NCBI RefSeq assembly: GCF_000430665.1
Contig: NZ_AUML01000005.1
Location: 1 to 64,000 of the forward strand
Reading direction: 5' to 3'
Length of the DNA stretch: 64,000 nt
DNA from: Aquimarina muelleri DSM 19832
Lineage (GTDB): Bacteria; Bacteroidota; Bacteroidia; Flavobacteriales; Flavobacteriaceae
The notes beneath the pieces are model-generated. The model ran no database searches, had not been told where the DNA came from, and saw only the letters and a list, made by a program, of their open reading frames with translations. Positions 24,742-34,565 of this stretch are shown piece after piece (the first letter of the stretch is position 1; each line of letters starts with the position of its first letter). Made by a program: the position numbers and the translations under genes.

Positions 24742-27057
24742 TTAATTTTTAATTACCATCTTCTTAGTACTTATTTTTTTACTTCCAATATACATTGTAT
24801 AAAAATAAGTTCCTGATGCTAATCCATCACTATTAATATTCACTTCTTTGGTACCTGTTTCATTTAATGCTATTTTAGATATTATTTGACCTATTGAGTT
24901 ACTAAAAACAATTGAGGCATTAGTAATTCCTGTAGGAAGATAATATTTAATTGAAGATGTGCTATTAAACGGGTTTGGTATATTTTGATATAGTATGGGA
25001 CCACTATTTTTGGTCTCTTCATTATCACAAGCACAGCTTTCTACGGCATCCAACCTTGATAGTATATCTGTTATTTGCGTTTGCAATGCAACGACTTCAT
25101 CTTGAGCATCATTTAAGTTTGATTGTAATGAAGAAACAATTGGAGAAAGGTCAACAGAAACGGCAGTACCTCCTTCTATTGCAATGGTAAGATTTGCTCC
25201 ATTTAAAGTAGCAGATGTAAGATTTTGGTTATCAGAACTTATAAATGTCGATAAATCAATTGTATTTGACCCTCCAGAAATACTTAACATACTACCTGCC
25301 AAAGATAACTCTTGATTATCTGTATTATCCAAATATGCAGAAAGATCAATCGTTGCTGTACCTCCAGAGATCCCTAAAGTATTGGTTGTAAGAGATAACT
25401 CTTGGGCATCTGTATTATCCAAATATGTAGAAAGATCAATCGTTGCTGTACCTCCAGAAATCCCTAAAGTATTGGTTGTGAGAGATAACTCTTGGGCATC
25501 TGTGTTTAAAGAAGATGTATTAAGCCATTGTGTACCATCCCAAGTATATACTGTCTTATCTTCTGTATCATATATCAATAACCCTTCATCTGTAGGAGTT
25601 AATCCCCCTTCTAGAGCAGTTTTCTGAGCATTAGTTAACCGATTCATTTGCAAACCTTTATTAGATCCTGATAACTCTAATGAAGCATTAGCATTAGGTG
25701 TATCTGTTCCTATTCCCACGCTAAGTGAATTCGTTGCTCCTCCTAATACCATCGTATTATCATTTACTGCTGTAGCTGCATTTCCTATCGCTATCGCATT
25801 TGTTCCACTTACATTTGAGTTATATCCTATAGCGATATTATTAACAGGATCTGTTCCTCCTGGATCTGTAGAAGACGCCCCTGTACCAATAACTATAGCT
25901 CCGTTATTTTGCGCTACAGAACTAGCTCCAATTGCAATCGCCTCAGTATTATCAACATCTGTAAGGTAACCAATACCTATTGCCCTGCTTTGATCTATAG
26001 ATCCTTGTCTACCAATCAGTATAGAGTTGGCAGAAGTATTATTATTCATATCTGCCAAATAGCCTACTGCAATAGCACCTGTACTTCGTATATCAACATC
26101 ATTTCCTATACCAATAGAATATTGACCATCATTAAAGACACTATATCCTAGCATTATGACATCATTATTACTTGGTGTATTATCCGCACCAATAAAAGTA
26201 CATCGTGATCTTACGGTATTATCAAAATCAGAATATGCTCCCATACCTACATTGTCTTCTCCTTCACGATTAGAAAATCCAGTTTCAAAACCAACATAGG
26301 TGTTTCTGTTGGCATTAGAAGTAGAATTGGTTCTGTTATTATCCCAACCTGATCGCGCACCTACAAAAGTATTGTAATCTGCATGTTCTGTCGCCACACC
26401 AGATGCAGCCCCTACAAATGTATTATAAATACCTCTATTTACATCTATCCCTGCAGAATCTCCAAATGCTGAATTATGATGTCCTTCACTAACATCAGAT
26501 AATGCTTCATCTCCAACACCTGTGTTACGATATCCTGTTCCCGAAGATATTCCCGCTTCATTACCAACAAACGTATTTCTATACCCAGTAGTATTACTAA
26601 AACCAGCATCTTCGCCTATGAAAACATTTTCATATCCTGTGGTGTTATTTGTTCCAGATTCCTCACCCACAAAAGTATTGTCATACCCAGTAGTCGTATT
26701 CTCTCCTGATTCGGTTCCTACAAAGGTATTATCTCCTGCAGTTAAATTAAGTCTACCAGCTTCATGCCCTATAAATGTATTGTCAAATCCAGTAGTATTT
26801 TTGTGACCAGCGTAATATCCAATAAATGTACTTTCTGATGTAGTATTATCTCTACCTGCTCCAAAACCTACAAATGTTGTTCTTAATCCACTACTAAGAT
26901 TTGACCCGGTACTATCTCCATACATGGTGTTATAATCACCAGTAGTAATATTTACTCCAGATCCTGTTCCTAAAGTTTCGTTTAGAGTTTGTGAATATAA
27001 AGAAGTATAGGTCGTTAAAAACAAAACACACATTAAAAAAAGTAAAAATTTTCTCAT
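24742..27057 (-). CDS. YadA-like head-repeat adhesin with T9SS sorting domain
   Basis: 771 aa from MRKFLLFLMCVLFLTTYTS (signal peptide); the frame opens 17 codons upstream. Residues ~35-450 are ~14-22-residue head repeats of the type NTFVGEESGTNNTTGY, similar to left-handed beta-roll heads of trimeric autotransporter adhesins. A stalk-like part carries 30-residue repeats (TNTLGISGGTATIDLS), then a coiled coil (VSSLQSNLNDAQDEVVALQT), and a type A T9SS C-terminal domain (YQNIPNPFNSTSSIKYYLP ... KKMVIKN). There is no beta-barrel anchor, so export is by the type IX system rather than by autotransport. Likely a surface or secreted adhesin. Confidence 0.85.
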   Translation of the reverse strand: MRKFLLFLMCVLFLTTYTSLYSQTLNETLGTGSGVNITTGDYNTMYGDSTGSNLSSGLRTTFVGFGAGRDNTTSESTFIGYYAGHKNTTGFDNTFIGHEAGRLNLTAGDNTFVGTESGENTTTGYDNTFVGEESGTNNTTGYENVFIGEDAGFSNTTGYRNTFVGNEAGISSGTGYRNTGVGDEALSDVSEGHHNSAFGDSAGIDVNRGIYNTFVGAASGVATEHADYNTFVGARSGWDNNRTNSTSNANRNTYVGFETGFSNREGEDNVGMGAYSDFDNTVRSRCTFIGADNTPSNNDVIMLGYSVFNDGQYSIGIGNDVDIRSTGAIAVGYLADMNNNTSANSILIGRQGSIDQSRAIGIGYLTDVDNTEAIAIGASSVAQNNGAIVIGTGASSTDPGGTDPVNNIAIGYNSNVSGTNAIAIGNAATAVNDNTMVLGGATNSLSVGIGTDTPNANASLELSGSNKGLQMNRLTNAQKTALEGGLTPTDEGLLIYDTEDKTVYTWDGTQWLNTSSLNTDAQELSLTTNTLGISGGTATIDLSTYLDNTDAQELSLTTNTLGISGGTATIDLSAYLDNTDNQELSLAGSMLSISGGSNTIDLSTFISSDNQNLTSATLNGANLTIAIEGGTAVSVDLSPIVSSLQSNLNDAQDEVVALQTQITDILSRLDAVESCACDNEETKNSGPILYQNIPNPFNSTSSIKYYLPTGITNASIVFSNSIGQIISKIALNETGTKEVNINSDGLASGTYFYTMYIGSKKISTKKMVIKN
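25321..25500 (-). repeat. 90-bp direct repeats in the adhesin stalk
   Basis: Two nearly identical 90-bp units (25321-25410 and 25411-25500) plus a diverged third at 25231-25320. Each encodes 30 residues. Near identity at DNA level suggests recent copy-number change. Confidence 0.8.
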
Positions 27058-27253
27058 AGGTTTGGGTATTAAAAATTTGATAGATAAAGATACTATTAAA
27101 TATAACAAAATATTAACAATAATAAAATTTATCCATTTCCAAATCCAAACCTCTTTCGGTTTATTTATCTAAAAAAAAGATTACCTGACCTCTATACTAT
27201 TAATTTATTAGAAATAATTCTTCTATCTTGCATTAGAACTGATCTATTATTCG

Positions 27254-30200
27254 ATGAAAAAAACAGAGCAAGGCATTGGTTGGTTACTCTTCCTATTTGT
27301 ATTTATTATTTATGCTTTTTGTTCTCCTAGAACTATTACTTTTTGGGATAGTGCTGAATTTATAGCATCCAACTATAAGCTACAGGTTACTCATCCTCCT
27401 GGCGCACCATTTTACATGCTACTTTGTAAATTTATTTTGTCTTTTTTTCCAGTATCTATGTCGGCATATGTAACCAATTTAATCTCCTCTCTATTTGGAG
27501 CGCTAACGGTTTTACTTTTGTATTTTATAACAATACATATCGCTAATAAAATTATAAACAAAACATACACAAAGAATACACAAAATTGGTTGTCTATTGT
27601 ATGTGGTGCTATTGCAGCACTTACTTTAGCTTTTATTCATAGTTTTTGGATTGCATCTACAGAAAGTGAAGTCTATACTCTTTCCTTTTTTCTTCTTTTA
27701 GTTATACTATACAACATGATATTATGGGAAAAAGCCAATAATCCTAAAAAAGAAGTTCGTTTACTTTTTTTTATAGCTTTACTTATTGGTGTTTCGGTAG
27801 GAGTTCATTTAATTAATATTTCAATCGTTATCCCGCTTTCTGTTTTATACATCTACAAAAAATTTAGATTTACCTTCAAAAATATATGTATCTCATTAGT
27901 TATTGGATGCTTACTTTTTTTTACTATTTATAGTGTTTTTATTCAAGGATTCTTAAGCATTGCAAACAAAATAGACATCTCTCTGGTAAATGACTTTGAT
28001 TTTCCTGTAAATTCTGGACCTATATTACTTATCTGTTTTCTAGCAATCTGTTTTGGAATTGCTATTTGGTATAGCCACAAACAAAAAAAAGTTGTTCTAC
28101 ACCGTTTGTTATTAATGATTGTGTTTTTTGGTATTGGTATGAGTTCTTATACCGCGTCTATAATTAGAGCCAACACCTATACTCCAACCTCTAATGGTTC
28201 TTCAACCAGCAATCAATTATTACAATACATTAGAGCAGAACAATTCGGACTAGGTGAAGTCCCCTTAGTTAGAGGACATCTATACAATGCTCCTTTAGAT
28301 AAGACTACTCCTTTTACAGATGGATCCTCAATTATTAAATACAACATAAAAAAGAAAAAATACACCACAATAGACAACGGGGATTTTAGCAAACCTAATT
28401 ATGCAAGAGAATTTAGCATATTTTTTCCCAGAATGTATCATAAAGGAGCTTCAAATATTAATGGGTATAATAGTTGGGTTCCTATTAAAGGTAAAACTAT
28501 TTCTTATCCTGTTCAAGATGAAATTCAACATATTAAAACTCCTACTTTTTCAGAAAATTTTAATTTTTTTATAACCTATCAAATATCATGGCTTAATTTA
28601 AGGTATTTGTTTTGGAATTTTATCGGAAGACAAAATGATATCAAAGGCACAGGAAATATTTTAAATGGAAACTGGAGTAGCGGAATAGATTTTTTTGATT
28701 CTTCCAGAATTGGCAGCCAAAAGAATATTCCCAATAGATATCATAATGATTTAAGTAATGATAATTATTATTTCCTACCCTTTCTTTTTGGAATTATTGG
28801 ATTATTTACTTTACGCAAAAACTATCCTTACTTACTAACTACATTATTGTTTTTTTTAACCTTTGGTATCGGAATTACGATATACATAAATCCGACTCCT
28901 TCTAGTATTCTAATACGAGAACGTGACTACATTTTTATGGGCTCATTTATTATTTTTGCATTATGGGTAGGATTATCTGTACTTACTGTATTTAATCTAT
29001 TTCGATTTATTGTTTCAGAAAAAAAACGATTGCTTGTTGTTGGTATATGTATTGGTTTACTTGTGCCAATTCATCTTTTTGCAAAAGGCTGGGATGATCA
29101 CAATCGATCTAAGGATAATTTTGCTTATGATTTTGCAAAATCATATCTAGATTCCTGCCCAACTAATGCTATCCTAATAACTAATGGAGATAATATGACA
29201 TTTCCGTTATGGTACTTGCAAGAAGTAGAAGAATACAGAACAGATATTCGAGTAATCAACTTTGATCAATTAACATTAGATTGGTATATCGAAAAATTAA
29301 AACGAAAAGTAAATTCCTCAAATCCAATATCGATAAGCTTACCTGAAAACCTCTACAACAATAGTCAACAACTTCTACCTCTAAAAAAAGAGGTAGAGCA
29401 ACCAGTAGAGCTAAAGCTTTTATTCGATTTTTTAAATAATGATAAAACTAGTGTATTATGGAATGGGAAGAAAATTCATTATATCCCCTCTGATGTATTT
29501 TCAGTTGCTATCGATACCTCCAGAATCATTCAAAACCTATATAACCCAAAGGAATTAAAACTAAATTATACAGATCGTATTACCTGGAAGTTTTCAAAAG
29601 ATTTTTATGCCATTAATGATCTTGTTTTATTAAACCTAGTGCAACAAAATATTTTAGAAAGACCAATTTGTTTTGCCATAAATGGAAACACAAATCACTA
29701 TATAGGATTACAGAGGTATACTATACAACGTGGTTTAGTAGACTTACTAGCTCCTGTAAAACGTTCAGATCTTTCTTTAAACCCAAAAATTGTAGATACA
29801 AAAACCATGTATCCTATTTTTATTAAATCTAATATATTCGAAAACCTAAATGACCCTTCTATATTTATTGATGATGAAAACAGAACATATACTCAAGAAA
29901 TTTTAAGAAGAAATTACTATTTTCTGGCTCAAGCATTATTAGAAGAAGGCAAAACAAACAAAGCAATTAAAGTATTAGATACTTGTATTTCAATTTTTCC
30001 AGACGAAACTATTCCATTTCGACAATATGCATATGCCTTAGGAAAGCTATATTATAGAGTTGGTAATCCTGATAAAGGAAGTAAAATTTGCCAAATTGCT
30101 ATGCAAAATATTTGGGAAGAATTACAATGGATGACCTCTTTTGACCCTCCCTACCCAATTATAAATGTAAAACATGCAGTGCGGCTTAAAAATATGTATT

Positions 30201-30319
30201 CTCAGATGATTGAACAGTTTAGACTTAATCATCCCAAAGAATCCAATAGGTTATCGATTCAATTCAAAAAATTTGAAGTTAAATTTCAGAATTGGTATAC
30301 TATAAACTGGCCTTATTAA
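27254..30319 (+). CDS. DUF2723 membrane protein (glycosyltransferase-type)
   Basis: 1021 aa. N-terminal ~600 residues have multiple membrane helices with the DUF2723 signature WDSAEFIASNYKLQVTHPPG, similar to GT-C glycosyltransferases such as protein O-mannosyltransferases, where the first-loop Asp/Glu is catalytic. Soluble C-terminal half contains GDNMTFPLWYLQEVEEYRTD, typical of the family, and a TPR-like end. In Bacteroidetes these proteins are thought to act in envelope glycosylation; exact reaction unknown. The methyltransferase gene starts 17 nt after its stop, so the two are probably one unit. Confidence 0.85.
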   Translation: MKKTEQGIGWLLFLFVFIIYAFCSPRTITFWDSAEFIASNYKLQVTHPPGAPFYMLLCKFILSFFPVSMSAYVTNLISSLFGALTVLLLYFITIHIANKIINKTYTKNTQNWLSIVCGAIAALTLAFIHSFWIASTESEVYTLSFFLLLVILYNMILWEKANNPKKEVRLLFFIALLIGVSVGVHLINISIVIPLSVLYIYKKFRFTFKNICISLVIGCLLFFTIYSVFIQGFLSIANKIDISLVNDFDFPVNSGPILLICFLAICFGIAIWYSHKQKKVVLHRLLLMIVFFGIGMSSYTASIIRANTYTPTSNGSSTSNQLLQYIRAEQFGLGEVPLVRGHLYNAPLDKTTPFTDGSSIIKYNIKKKKYTTIDNGDFSKPNYAREFSIFFPRMYHKGASNINGYNSWVPIKGKTISYPVQDEIQHIKTPTFSENFNFFITYQISWLNLRYLFWNFIGRQNDIKGTGNILNGNWSSGIDFFDSSRIGSQKNIPNRYHNDLSNDNYYFLPFLFGIIGLFTLRKNYPYLLTTLLFFLTFGIGITIYINPTPSSILIRERDYIFMGSFIIFALWVGLSVLTVFNLFRFIVSEKKRLLVVGICIGLLVPIHLFAKGWDDHNRSKDNFAYDFAKSYLDSCPTNAILITNGDNMTFPLWYLQEVEEYRTDIRVINFDQLTLDWYIEKLKRKVNSSNPISISLPENLYNNSQQLLPLKKEVEQPVELKLLFDFLNNDKTSVLWNGKKIHYIPSDVFSVAIDTSRIIQNLYNPKELKLNYTDRITWKFSKDFYAINDLVLLNLVQQNILERPICFAINGNTNHYIGLQRYTIQRGLVDLLAPVKRSDLSLNPKIVDTKTMYPIFIKSNIFENLNDPSIFIDDENRTYTQEILRRNYYFLAQALLEEGKTNKAIKVLDTCISIFPDETIPFRQYAYALGKLYYRVGNPDKGSKICQIAMQNIWEELQWMTSFDPPYPIINVKHAVRLKNMYSQMIEQFRLNHPKESNRLSIQFKKFEVKFQNWYTINWPY

Positions 30320-30336
30320 TTCGCGAACTTAAATAT

Positions 30337-31116
30337 ATGTATTTTTTTTCTACTGAAATTACTTCTTCCAAAATATATTCAGACAATCCTTTGTATCAAA
30401 GAACACGCAAAGCATACGAATTAGTGCTGGATAAGATACAAGGAAATGTTCTTGAAATTGGTTGTGGAGAAGGATACGGAGTAGCTATGTATCATAAAAA
30501 AGCAAAACAATTAACGCTTATCGATAAATCGAAATATTCAACATATTACATTAAAAAAAAGTTCCCTAACACTACTGTTTTTCACAAAAAAGCACCTCCT
30601 CTATCCTTTATTTCAGATAATAGTTTTGATATTATAATTTTATTTCAAATTATTGAGCATATTAAAAATGATAAACTCTTTATTGAAGAAATAAAAAGGG
30701 TTTTAAAACCCGGTGGAACAGCGTTTTTAACCACTCCAAATGCCATAAAATCCATTGCCAGGAACCCTTGGCACTATAAGGAATATACCTATAATCAAAT
30801 TAATAACCTAATTAAAGATGTGTTCAATACATACACTATTATGGGTATCGAAGGGAATGAAAAAACAGATCATTATTATACAGCAAACGAAAAAACCGTA
30901 AAAAAAATTTTAAAATTAGACCTCTTTAAACTTCAATATAAAATACCATCATTTATTCTTAAGATCCCATACGAGGTATTAAATCGTTATAACAGAAAAA
31001 AGCTATTCAGAAAAAATAATGAATTAGTAAAAAGCATAGATATCAGAGATTATTATTTAAGAGAATATTCTGATAAGACTCTAGATTTTTTTTGCAAAAT
31101 GCAAAAAACAAATTAA
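30337..31116 (+). CDS. Class I SAM-dependent methyltransferase
   Basis: 259 aa from MYFFSTEITSSKIYSDN; the frame opens at 30292, inside the DUF2723 gene. Motif I VLEIGCGEGYGVAMY, then FDIIILFQIIEHI (post-I region) and EIKRVLKPGGTAFLTTPN. A UbiE/Methyltransf_11-type core with a basic C-terminal helical extension. Position behind DUF2723 suggests a sugar or lipid substrate in envelope glycan metabolism; this is inference. Confidence 0.85.
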   Translation: MYFFSTEITSSKIYSDNPLYQRTRKAYELVLDKIQGNVLEIGCGEGYGVAMYHKKAKQLTLIDKSKYSTYYIKKKFPNTTVFHKKAPPLSFISDNSFDIIILFQIIEHIKNDKLFIEEIKRVLKPGGTAFLTTPNAIKSIARNPWHYKEYTYNQINNLIKDVFNTYTIMGIEGNEKTDHYYTANEKTVKKILKLDLFKLQYKIPSFILKIPYEVLNRYNRKKLFRKNNELVKSIDIRDYYLREYSDKTLDFFCKMQKTN

Positions 31117-31164
31117 TCCGTAATACGTTACCATAAATTTTTAAAATTATCATGACCTAATTTC

Positions 31165-31227
31165 TTATATAAAGAAACGTTAAGACCTGCCAGAATCACA
31201 GATGAAATAAGTATTTTGTTTTTATAA
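31165..31227 (+). pseudogene. 3'-end remnant of a thioesterase gene
   Basis: Twenty codons plus stop read LYKETLRPARITDEISILFL, against LYKESLRPARITDEISTLFL at the end of the gene at 24195-24590. A few substitutions separate the DNA copies and the stop codon is kept. No start or upstream gene body is present. It ends 14 nt before the cupin gene. Confidence 0.8.
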
Positions 31228-31241
31228 AAACAGATATAGTT

Positions 31242-31607
31242 ATGAAAGCAATTAACATCCATGAAAAATTCTCAAAATTTGATAAGCAATGGCATCCTCA
31301 TCGTATTGCTACGGTAGATGATAACCAGATATATCTTGCCAAATTAAGTGGGGATTTTATATGGCATTCGCACGAAGATGAAGATGAACTATTTCACGTA
31401 ATAAAAGGAACCTTATACATGAAATTTAGAGATAAAACTGTTACTGTTCAGTCTGGTGAAATAATTGTAGTACCAAAAGGAGTAGAACATAGCCCTTCTA
31501 CCAAAAATAACGAAGAAGTTCATGTGTTACTCTTTGAAAAACTAAGCGCTAAACACACTGGCGAGATACAAAATGAGCGAACAGTTGCCCAATATATAGA
31601 TCTATAA
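31242..31607 (+). CDS. Cupin-domain protein
   Basis: 121 aa, a single double-stranded beta-helix cupin: FIWHSHEDEDELFHVIKGTL (motif 1, HxH...E) and VVPKGVEHSPSTKNNEEVHV (motif 2 with H). Metal ligands His/His/Glu/His all seem present. Small cupins of this type are common in Bacteroidetes; substrate unknown. Confidence 0.88.
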   Translation: MKAINIHEKFSKFDKQWHPHRIATVDDNQIYLAKLSGDFIWHSHEDEDELFHVIKGTLYMKFRDKTVTVQSGEIIVVPKGVEHSPSTKNNEEVHVLLFEKLSAKHTGEIQNERTVAQYIDL

Positions 31608-31704
31608 AAACTATTAAAAAAACAAAGCTCTGGATTAAAATCGTAAGTAACAGTCATGCAAATACGATTTTTAATACTTAATTTTGAAAATCAATATAGA
31701 TTTT

Positions 31705-32646
31705 ATGAAAATATTACACCTAGACTCTAATCACCCTTTACTATTAAATCAACTCGAACTGGCAGGGTTTAAAAATGAAGAAGATTATACCTCTAGCAAA
31801 GAAGAAGTTGAATCTAAAATTAAAAACTATGATGGAGTAGTTATTCGAAGTCGGTTTGCAATTGATAAAACATTTTTAGACAAAGCCAAAAACCTAAAAT
31901 TTATTGGACGTGTAGGGGCTGGTCTGGAGAATATTGATCTTGAATATGCTAAAAAAAAAGAAATCCAGCTATTTAATGCCCCAGAAGGAAATCGCAATGC
32001 AGTTGGAGAACATGCCTTAGGAATGATTCTATCTCTATTTAATAAAATAAATATTGCTGATAAAAGCATTCGGGATGGGAGATGGTTGCGTGAAGAACAT
32101 CGAGGTATCGAATTAGATGGAAAAACAGTTGGCATTATTGGGTATGGTAATATGGGCAGAGCTTTTGCAAAAAAACTACGGGGTTTTGCCGTTGAAGTTC
32201 TCTGTTATGATATTCGTGAAGATGTAGAAAATAGTGATGCCACTCAAGTAGAATTAGAAGAGTTTTTTGAAAAAACCGATATTCTAAGCCTTCATACACC
32301 TCAAACTCCTGAAACTATAGGTATGATCAATAAAAAATTCATTAACCAGTTTAAGAAACCATTTTGGTTGATCAATACTGCTCGAGGAAAAAGCGTAATA
32401 ACGGTAGACTTGGTTGAAGCTCTGGAAAATGGTAAGATTTTAGGTGCAGGTTTGGACGTCTTAGAATATGAAAAAGCATCTTTTGAAAATTTATTCAATT
32501 CAGAAAAAGATGTTCCAAAAGAATTTAAAAAACTCCTTAAAATGGATAATGTAATTTTAAGCCCACATGTGGCTGGCTGGACTATTGAATCTAAAGAAAA
32601 ATTAGCACAAACTATAGTAGATAAAATCAAAGAAAAATTTTGTTAA
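31705..32646 (+). CDS. D-3-phosphoglycerate dehydrogenase-like enzyme
   Basis: 313 aa from MKILHLDSNHPLLLNQLELA; the frame opens 7 codons upstream. D-isomer-specific 2-hydroxyacid dehydrogenase: substrate-binding half, NAD site VGIIGYGNMGRAFAKKLRGF (GxGxxG), catalytic Arg in LINTARGKSV, Glu in GAGLDVLEYEKASFE, and His in LSPHVAGWTIESKE. It lacks an ACT domain, as in short SerA forms, so serine synthesis is likely but not proven. The end overlaps the next gene by 7 nt. Confidence 0.85.
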   Translation: MKILHLDSNHPLLLNQLELAGFKNEEDYTSSKEEVESKIKNYDGVVIRSRFAIDKTFLDKAKNLKFIGRVGAGLENIDLEYAKKKEIQLFNAPEGNRNAVGEHALGMILSLFNKINIADKSIRDGRWLREEHRGIELDGKTVGIIGYGNMGRAFAKKLRGFAVEVLCYDIREDVENSDATQVELEEFFEKTDILSLHTPQTPETIGMINKKFINQFKKPFWLINTARGKSVITVDLVEALENGKILGAGLDVLEYEKASFENLFNSEKDVPKEFKKLLKMDNVILSPHVAGWTIESKEKLAQTIVDKIKEKFC

Positions 32647-33260
32647 AATCTATATTTATAAAATTACTGTCTGGTTATACTCAAGATTCAGAATATACTG
32701 AATCTCTATGGAGCGATATTAACAAACAACACAGTAAAAAAAATCGATACTATCACAATCTCTATCATCTAGAGAACCTTTATCATAATTTGCTAGAAAT
32801 AAAGACCAGAATAAAAAATTGGGATATAGCCCTTTTTGCTTTATTCTATCATGATTACATATATAATGTGCTTAAACAAGATAATGAAGAACAAAGTGCT
32901 AAAAAAGCAGAAAAAATACTAAATACACTAAAAATTGAAAAGAAGGATATCACACTCTGTTCTAAAATTATTATAGCAACCAAAGGGCATAATATTTCTA
33001 AAAATAGTGATATAAACTATTTTACAGATGCCGATTTATCTATACTAGGAAATGATTGGAAAACCTACGAAGAGTATTATAAAAATGTAAGAAAGGAGTA
33101 TAAATACTATCCAGATTTTGTATATAATAAAGGAAGAATAAAAGTCCTCCATCATTTTATAAATATGCCAACTATTTTTAAAACCAGTCATTTTTATAAT
33201 AAATTTGAAGTACAAGCAAAAGAAAACTTACAACGAGAAATAGATTTACTCCATATATAA
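32640..33260 (+). CDS. Predicted HD-superfamily metal-dependent phosphohydrolase
   Basis: 206 aa with a TTG start that overlaps the dehydrogenase stop (TTGTTAA); no ATG precedes conserved sequence. Motifs YYHNLYHLENLYHNLL and FALFYHDYIYNVLKQDNEEQ (HD pair) plus KIIIATKGHN and YFTDADLSILG (H and D of the predicted metal site) match the family of predicted HD hydrolases. Substrate unknown. Confidence 0.85.
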   Translation: MLKSIFIKLLSGYTQDSEYTESLWSDINKQHSKKNRYYHNLYHLENLYHNLLEIKTRIKNWDIALFALFYHDYIYNVLKQDNEEQSAKKAEKILNTLKIEKKDITLCSKIIIATKGHNISKNSDINYFTDADLSILGNDWKTYEEYYKNVRKEYKYYPDFVYNKGRIKVLHHFINMPTIFKTSHFYNKFEVQAKENLQREIDLLHI

Positions 33261-33479
33261 TACCATTTGCACTTTGATGTAGTGCACAAATAAGATCATT
33301 TTTTACTTATCAAAAAAAGAATTTATTCTAAATTTTAGAGTAGAAATCCTGATGAAATTTCTAGATCTTTTAAAAAAATAAAGGAAGAACCATTATAGTA
33401 AATATGGGAAAATTGAAATAAATTATAGCTCCAGATAGAATGGAAATCGAACTTTGAGAACCAACAACCAAGTATTTTT

Positions 33480-33522
33480 ATAAATAGAAAAAGTTGGTAA
33501 AAAACCAACTTTTTCTATTTAT
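33480..33522. terminator. Perfect 19-bp hairpin, likely bidirectional terminator
   Basis: Arms ATAAATAGAAAAAGTTGGT (33480-33498) and ACCAACTTTTTCTATTTAT (33504-33522) are exact inverted repeats with an A5 loop. Long A- and T-tracts lie inside the arms rather than after the stem. It lies between convergent genes; a small palindromic repeat is the alternative. Confidence 0.6.
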
Positions 33523-33533
33523 AATCTAAATCC

Positions 33534-33605
33534 ACAACCTCGGGGTAAACTCCTGAGATATGCTTCCGAAAATATAATTTATTTTCGAAACCCAAGCCTT
33601 GGAAA
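33534..33605 (+). repeat. CCTCGG-family dispersed repeat
   Basis: Pattern CCTCGGGGTAAACTCCTGAG, then ATGCTTCCGAAAATATAA, TTTATTTTCG and CAAGCCTTGG, matching 48206-48304 and 53169-53246 in order and spacing. Confidence 0.6.
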
Positions 33606-33641
33606 ATAAAACCCTTAATGAAGAGAAGATCAGTTTATTTT

Positions 33642-33977
33642 TTAATCATTGGCTTTAGGGTCACTACCATATTGATTATCTCCTTTTGTACCTTCTGTAA
33701 ATGCAAGGATAATATTATAAAAAGGGATTAGCATATACCACCAATCCTTATCCACATCATGCATTCTGCGCACAGCAACTGCAATACTTGGTATTAATAC
33801 CACAAGAGCATACAACCCTCCAAGTGTTGCCAATAACCCAATATCCAGAATACCTCCTAAAATGATCAATCCATACATGATAATCATATTGAACAAAAAG
33901 AACATCCAATACTCTTTACGTCTGGCTCTGCCAGAAAATCCTGTATAATTCTTTAAAGTTTTTAAATACCAATCCAT
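33642..33977 (-). CDS. DUF805 membrane protein
   Basis: 111 aa. MDWYLKTLKNYTGFSGRARR, then EYWMFFLFNMIIMYGLIIL, and AVAVRRMHDVDKDWWYMLIP are the characteristic DUF805 features (FxGRARRxEYW and RRxHD near the last helices), with three to four membrane helices. C-terminal tail GTKGDNQYGSDPK is also standard. Function unknown; inner membrane. Confidence 0.93.
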   Translation of the reverse strand: MDWYLKTLKNYTGFSGRARRKEYWMFFLFNMIIMYGLIILGGILDIGLLATLGGLYALVVLIPSIAVAVRRMHDVDKDWWYMLIPFYNIILAFTEGTKGDNQYGSDPKAND

Positions 33978-34150
33978 ATAAATTATTTTATTAGTTAGTT
34001 AGTATTACCAAATATAACAATAAATATAACTTATCTTAATACCTGATACGATAACCTTCTTACATATAAGTAAATATTCTTACATACCTTATGAATTTAG
34101 ATTGATATTTTTCGTAATTTTCGCCAAACTAATAAATCATAACAAATACT

Positions 34151-34558
34151 ATGAGTGAAGAAAACAATAATTTGGGAGACGATATAAAAAAAGGAGTAGA
34201 TCAAGCAGCAGAAACGGCTAATGAATTTGCTAATGAAGCAAAAGAAGCTGCCAGTGATTTTACAAATGAAGCAAAAGAAATTGTTAATTCTACAGATAAT
34301 AAAAAAGTTATTGCTGGTATTTTAGCAATCTTTTTAGGGAGTCTAGGAGTTCACAAGTTTATTTTGGGGTATCAAAAAGAAGGATTTATTTTATTAGGAA
34401 TATCTTTAATTTCGATTCCTCTAGTATGTATTGGTATTGGTGCATTAACCATGTTTATACCATCAATTATAGGCCTTATAGAAGGTATCATGTACCTAAC
34501 AAAAACTGACGAAGAGTTTTACCAAACCTACCAAGTTGGTAAAAAACCTTGGTTCTAA
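34151..34558 (+). CDS. TM2-domain protein with helical acidic N-terminus
   Basis: 135 aa. Residues 1-50 are an acidic, Ala-rich amphipathic helix with a repeated pattern NEAKEAASDFTNEAKE. TM2 domain at ~55-125: AGILAIFLGSLGVHKFILGY, then GIGALTMFIPSIIGLIEGIM, with the GxxGxHxFYLG-like turn. Cytoplasmic membrane; function of bacterial TM2 proteins is unknown. It ends with its own terminator (34566-34597). Confidence 0.85.
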   Translation: MSEENNNLGDDIKKGVDQAAETANEFANEAKEAASDFTNEAKEIVNSTDNKKVIAGILAIFLGSLGVHKFILGYQKEGFILLGISLISIPLVCIGIGALTMFIPSIIGLIEGIMYLTKTDEEFYQTYQVGKKPWF

Positions 34559-34565
34559 CATACAT

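Larger units (their letters stand above)
33261..33641. other. 381-nt repeat-rich spacer
   Basis: No gene. It holds a short CCATTTGCACTTTGA motif (~33264) related to the palindromic element at 48349-48408, the perfect 19-bp hairpin at 33480-33522, and a CCTCGG-family repeat at 33534-33605. The flanking genes converge. Confidence 0.6.
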
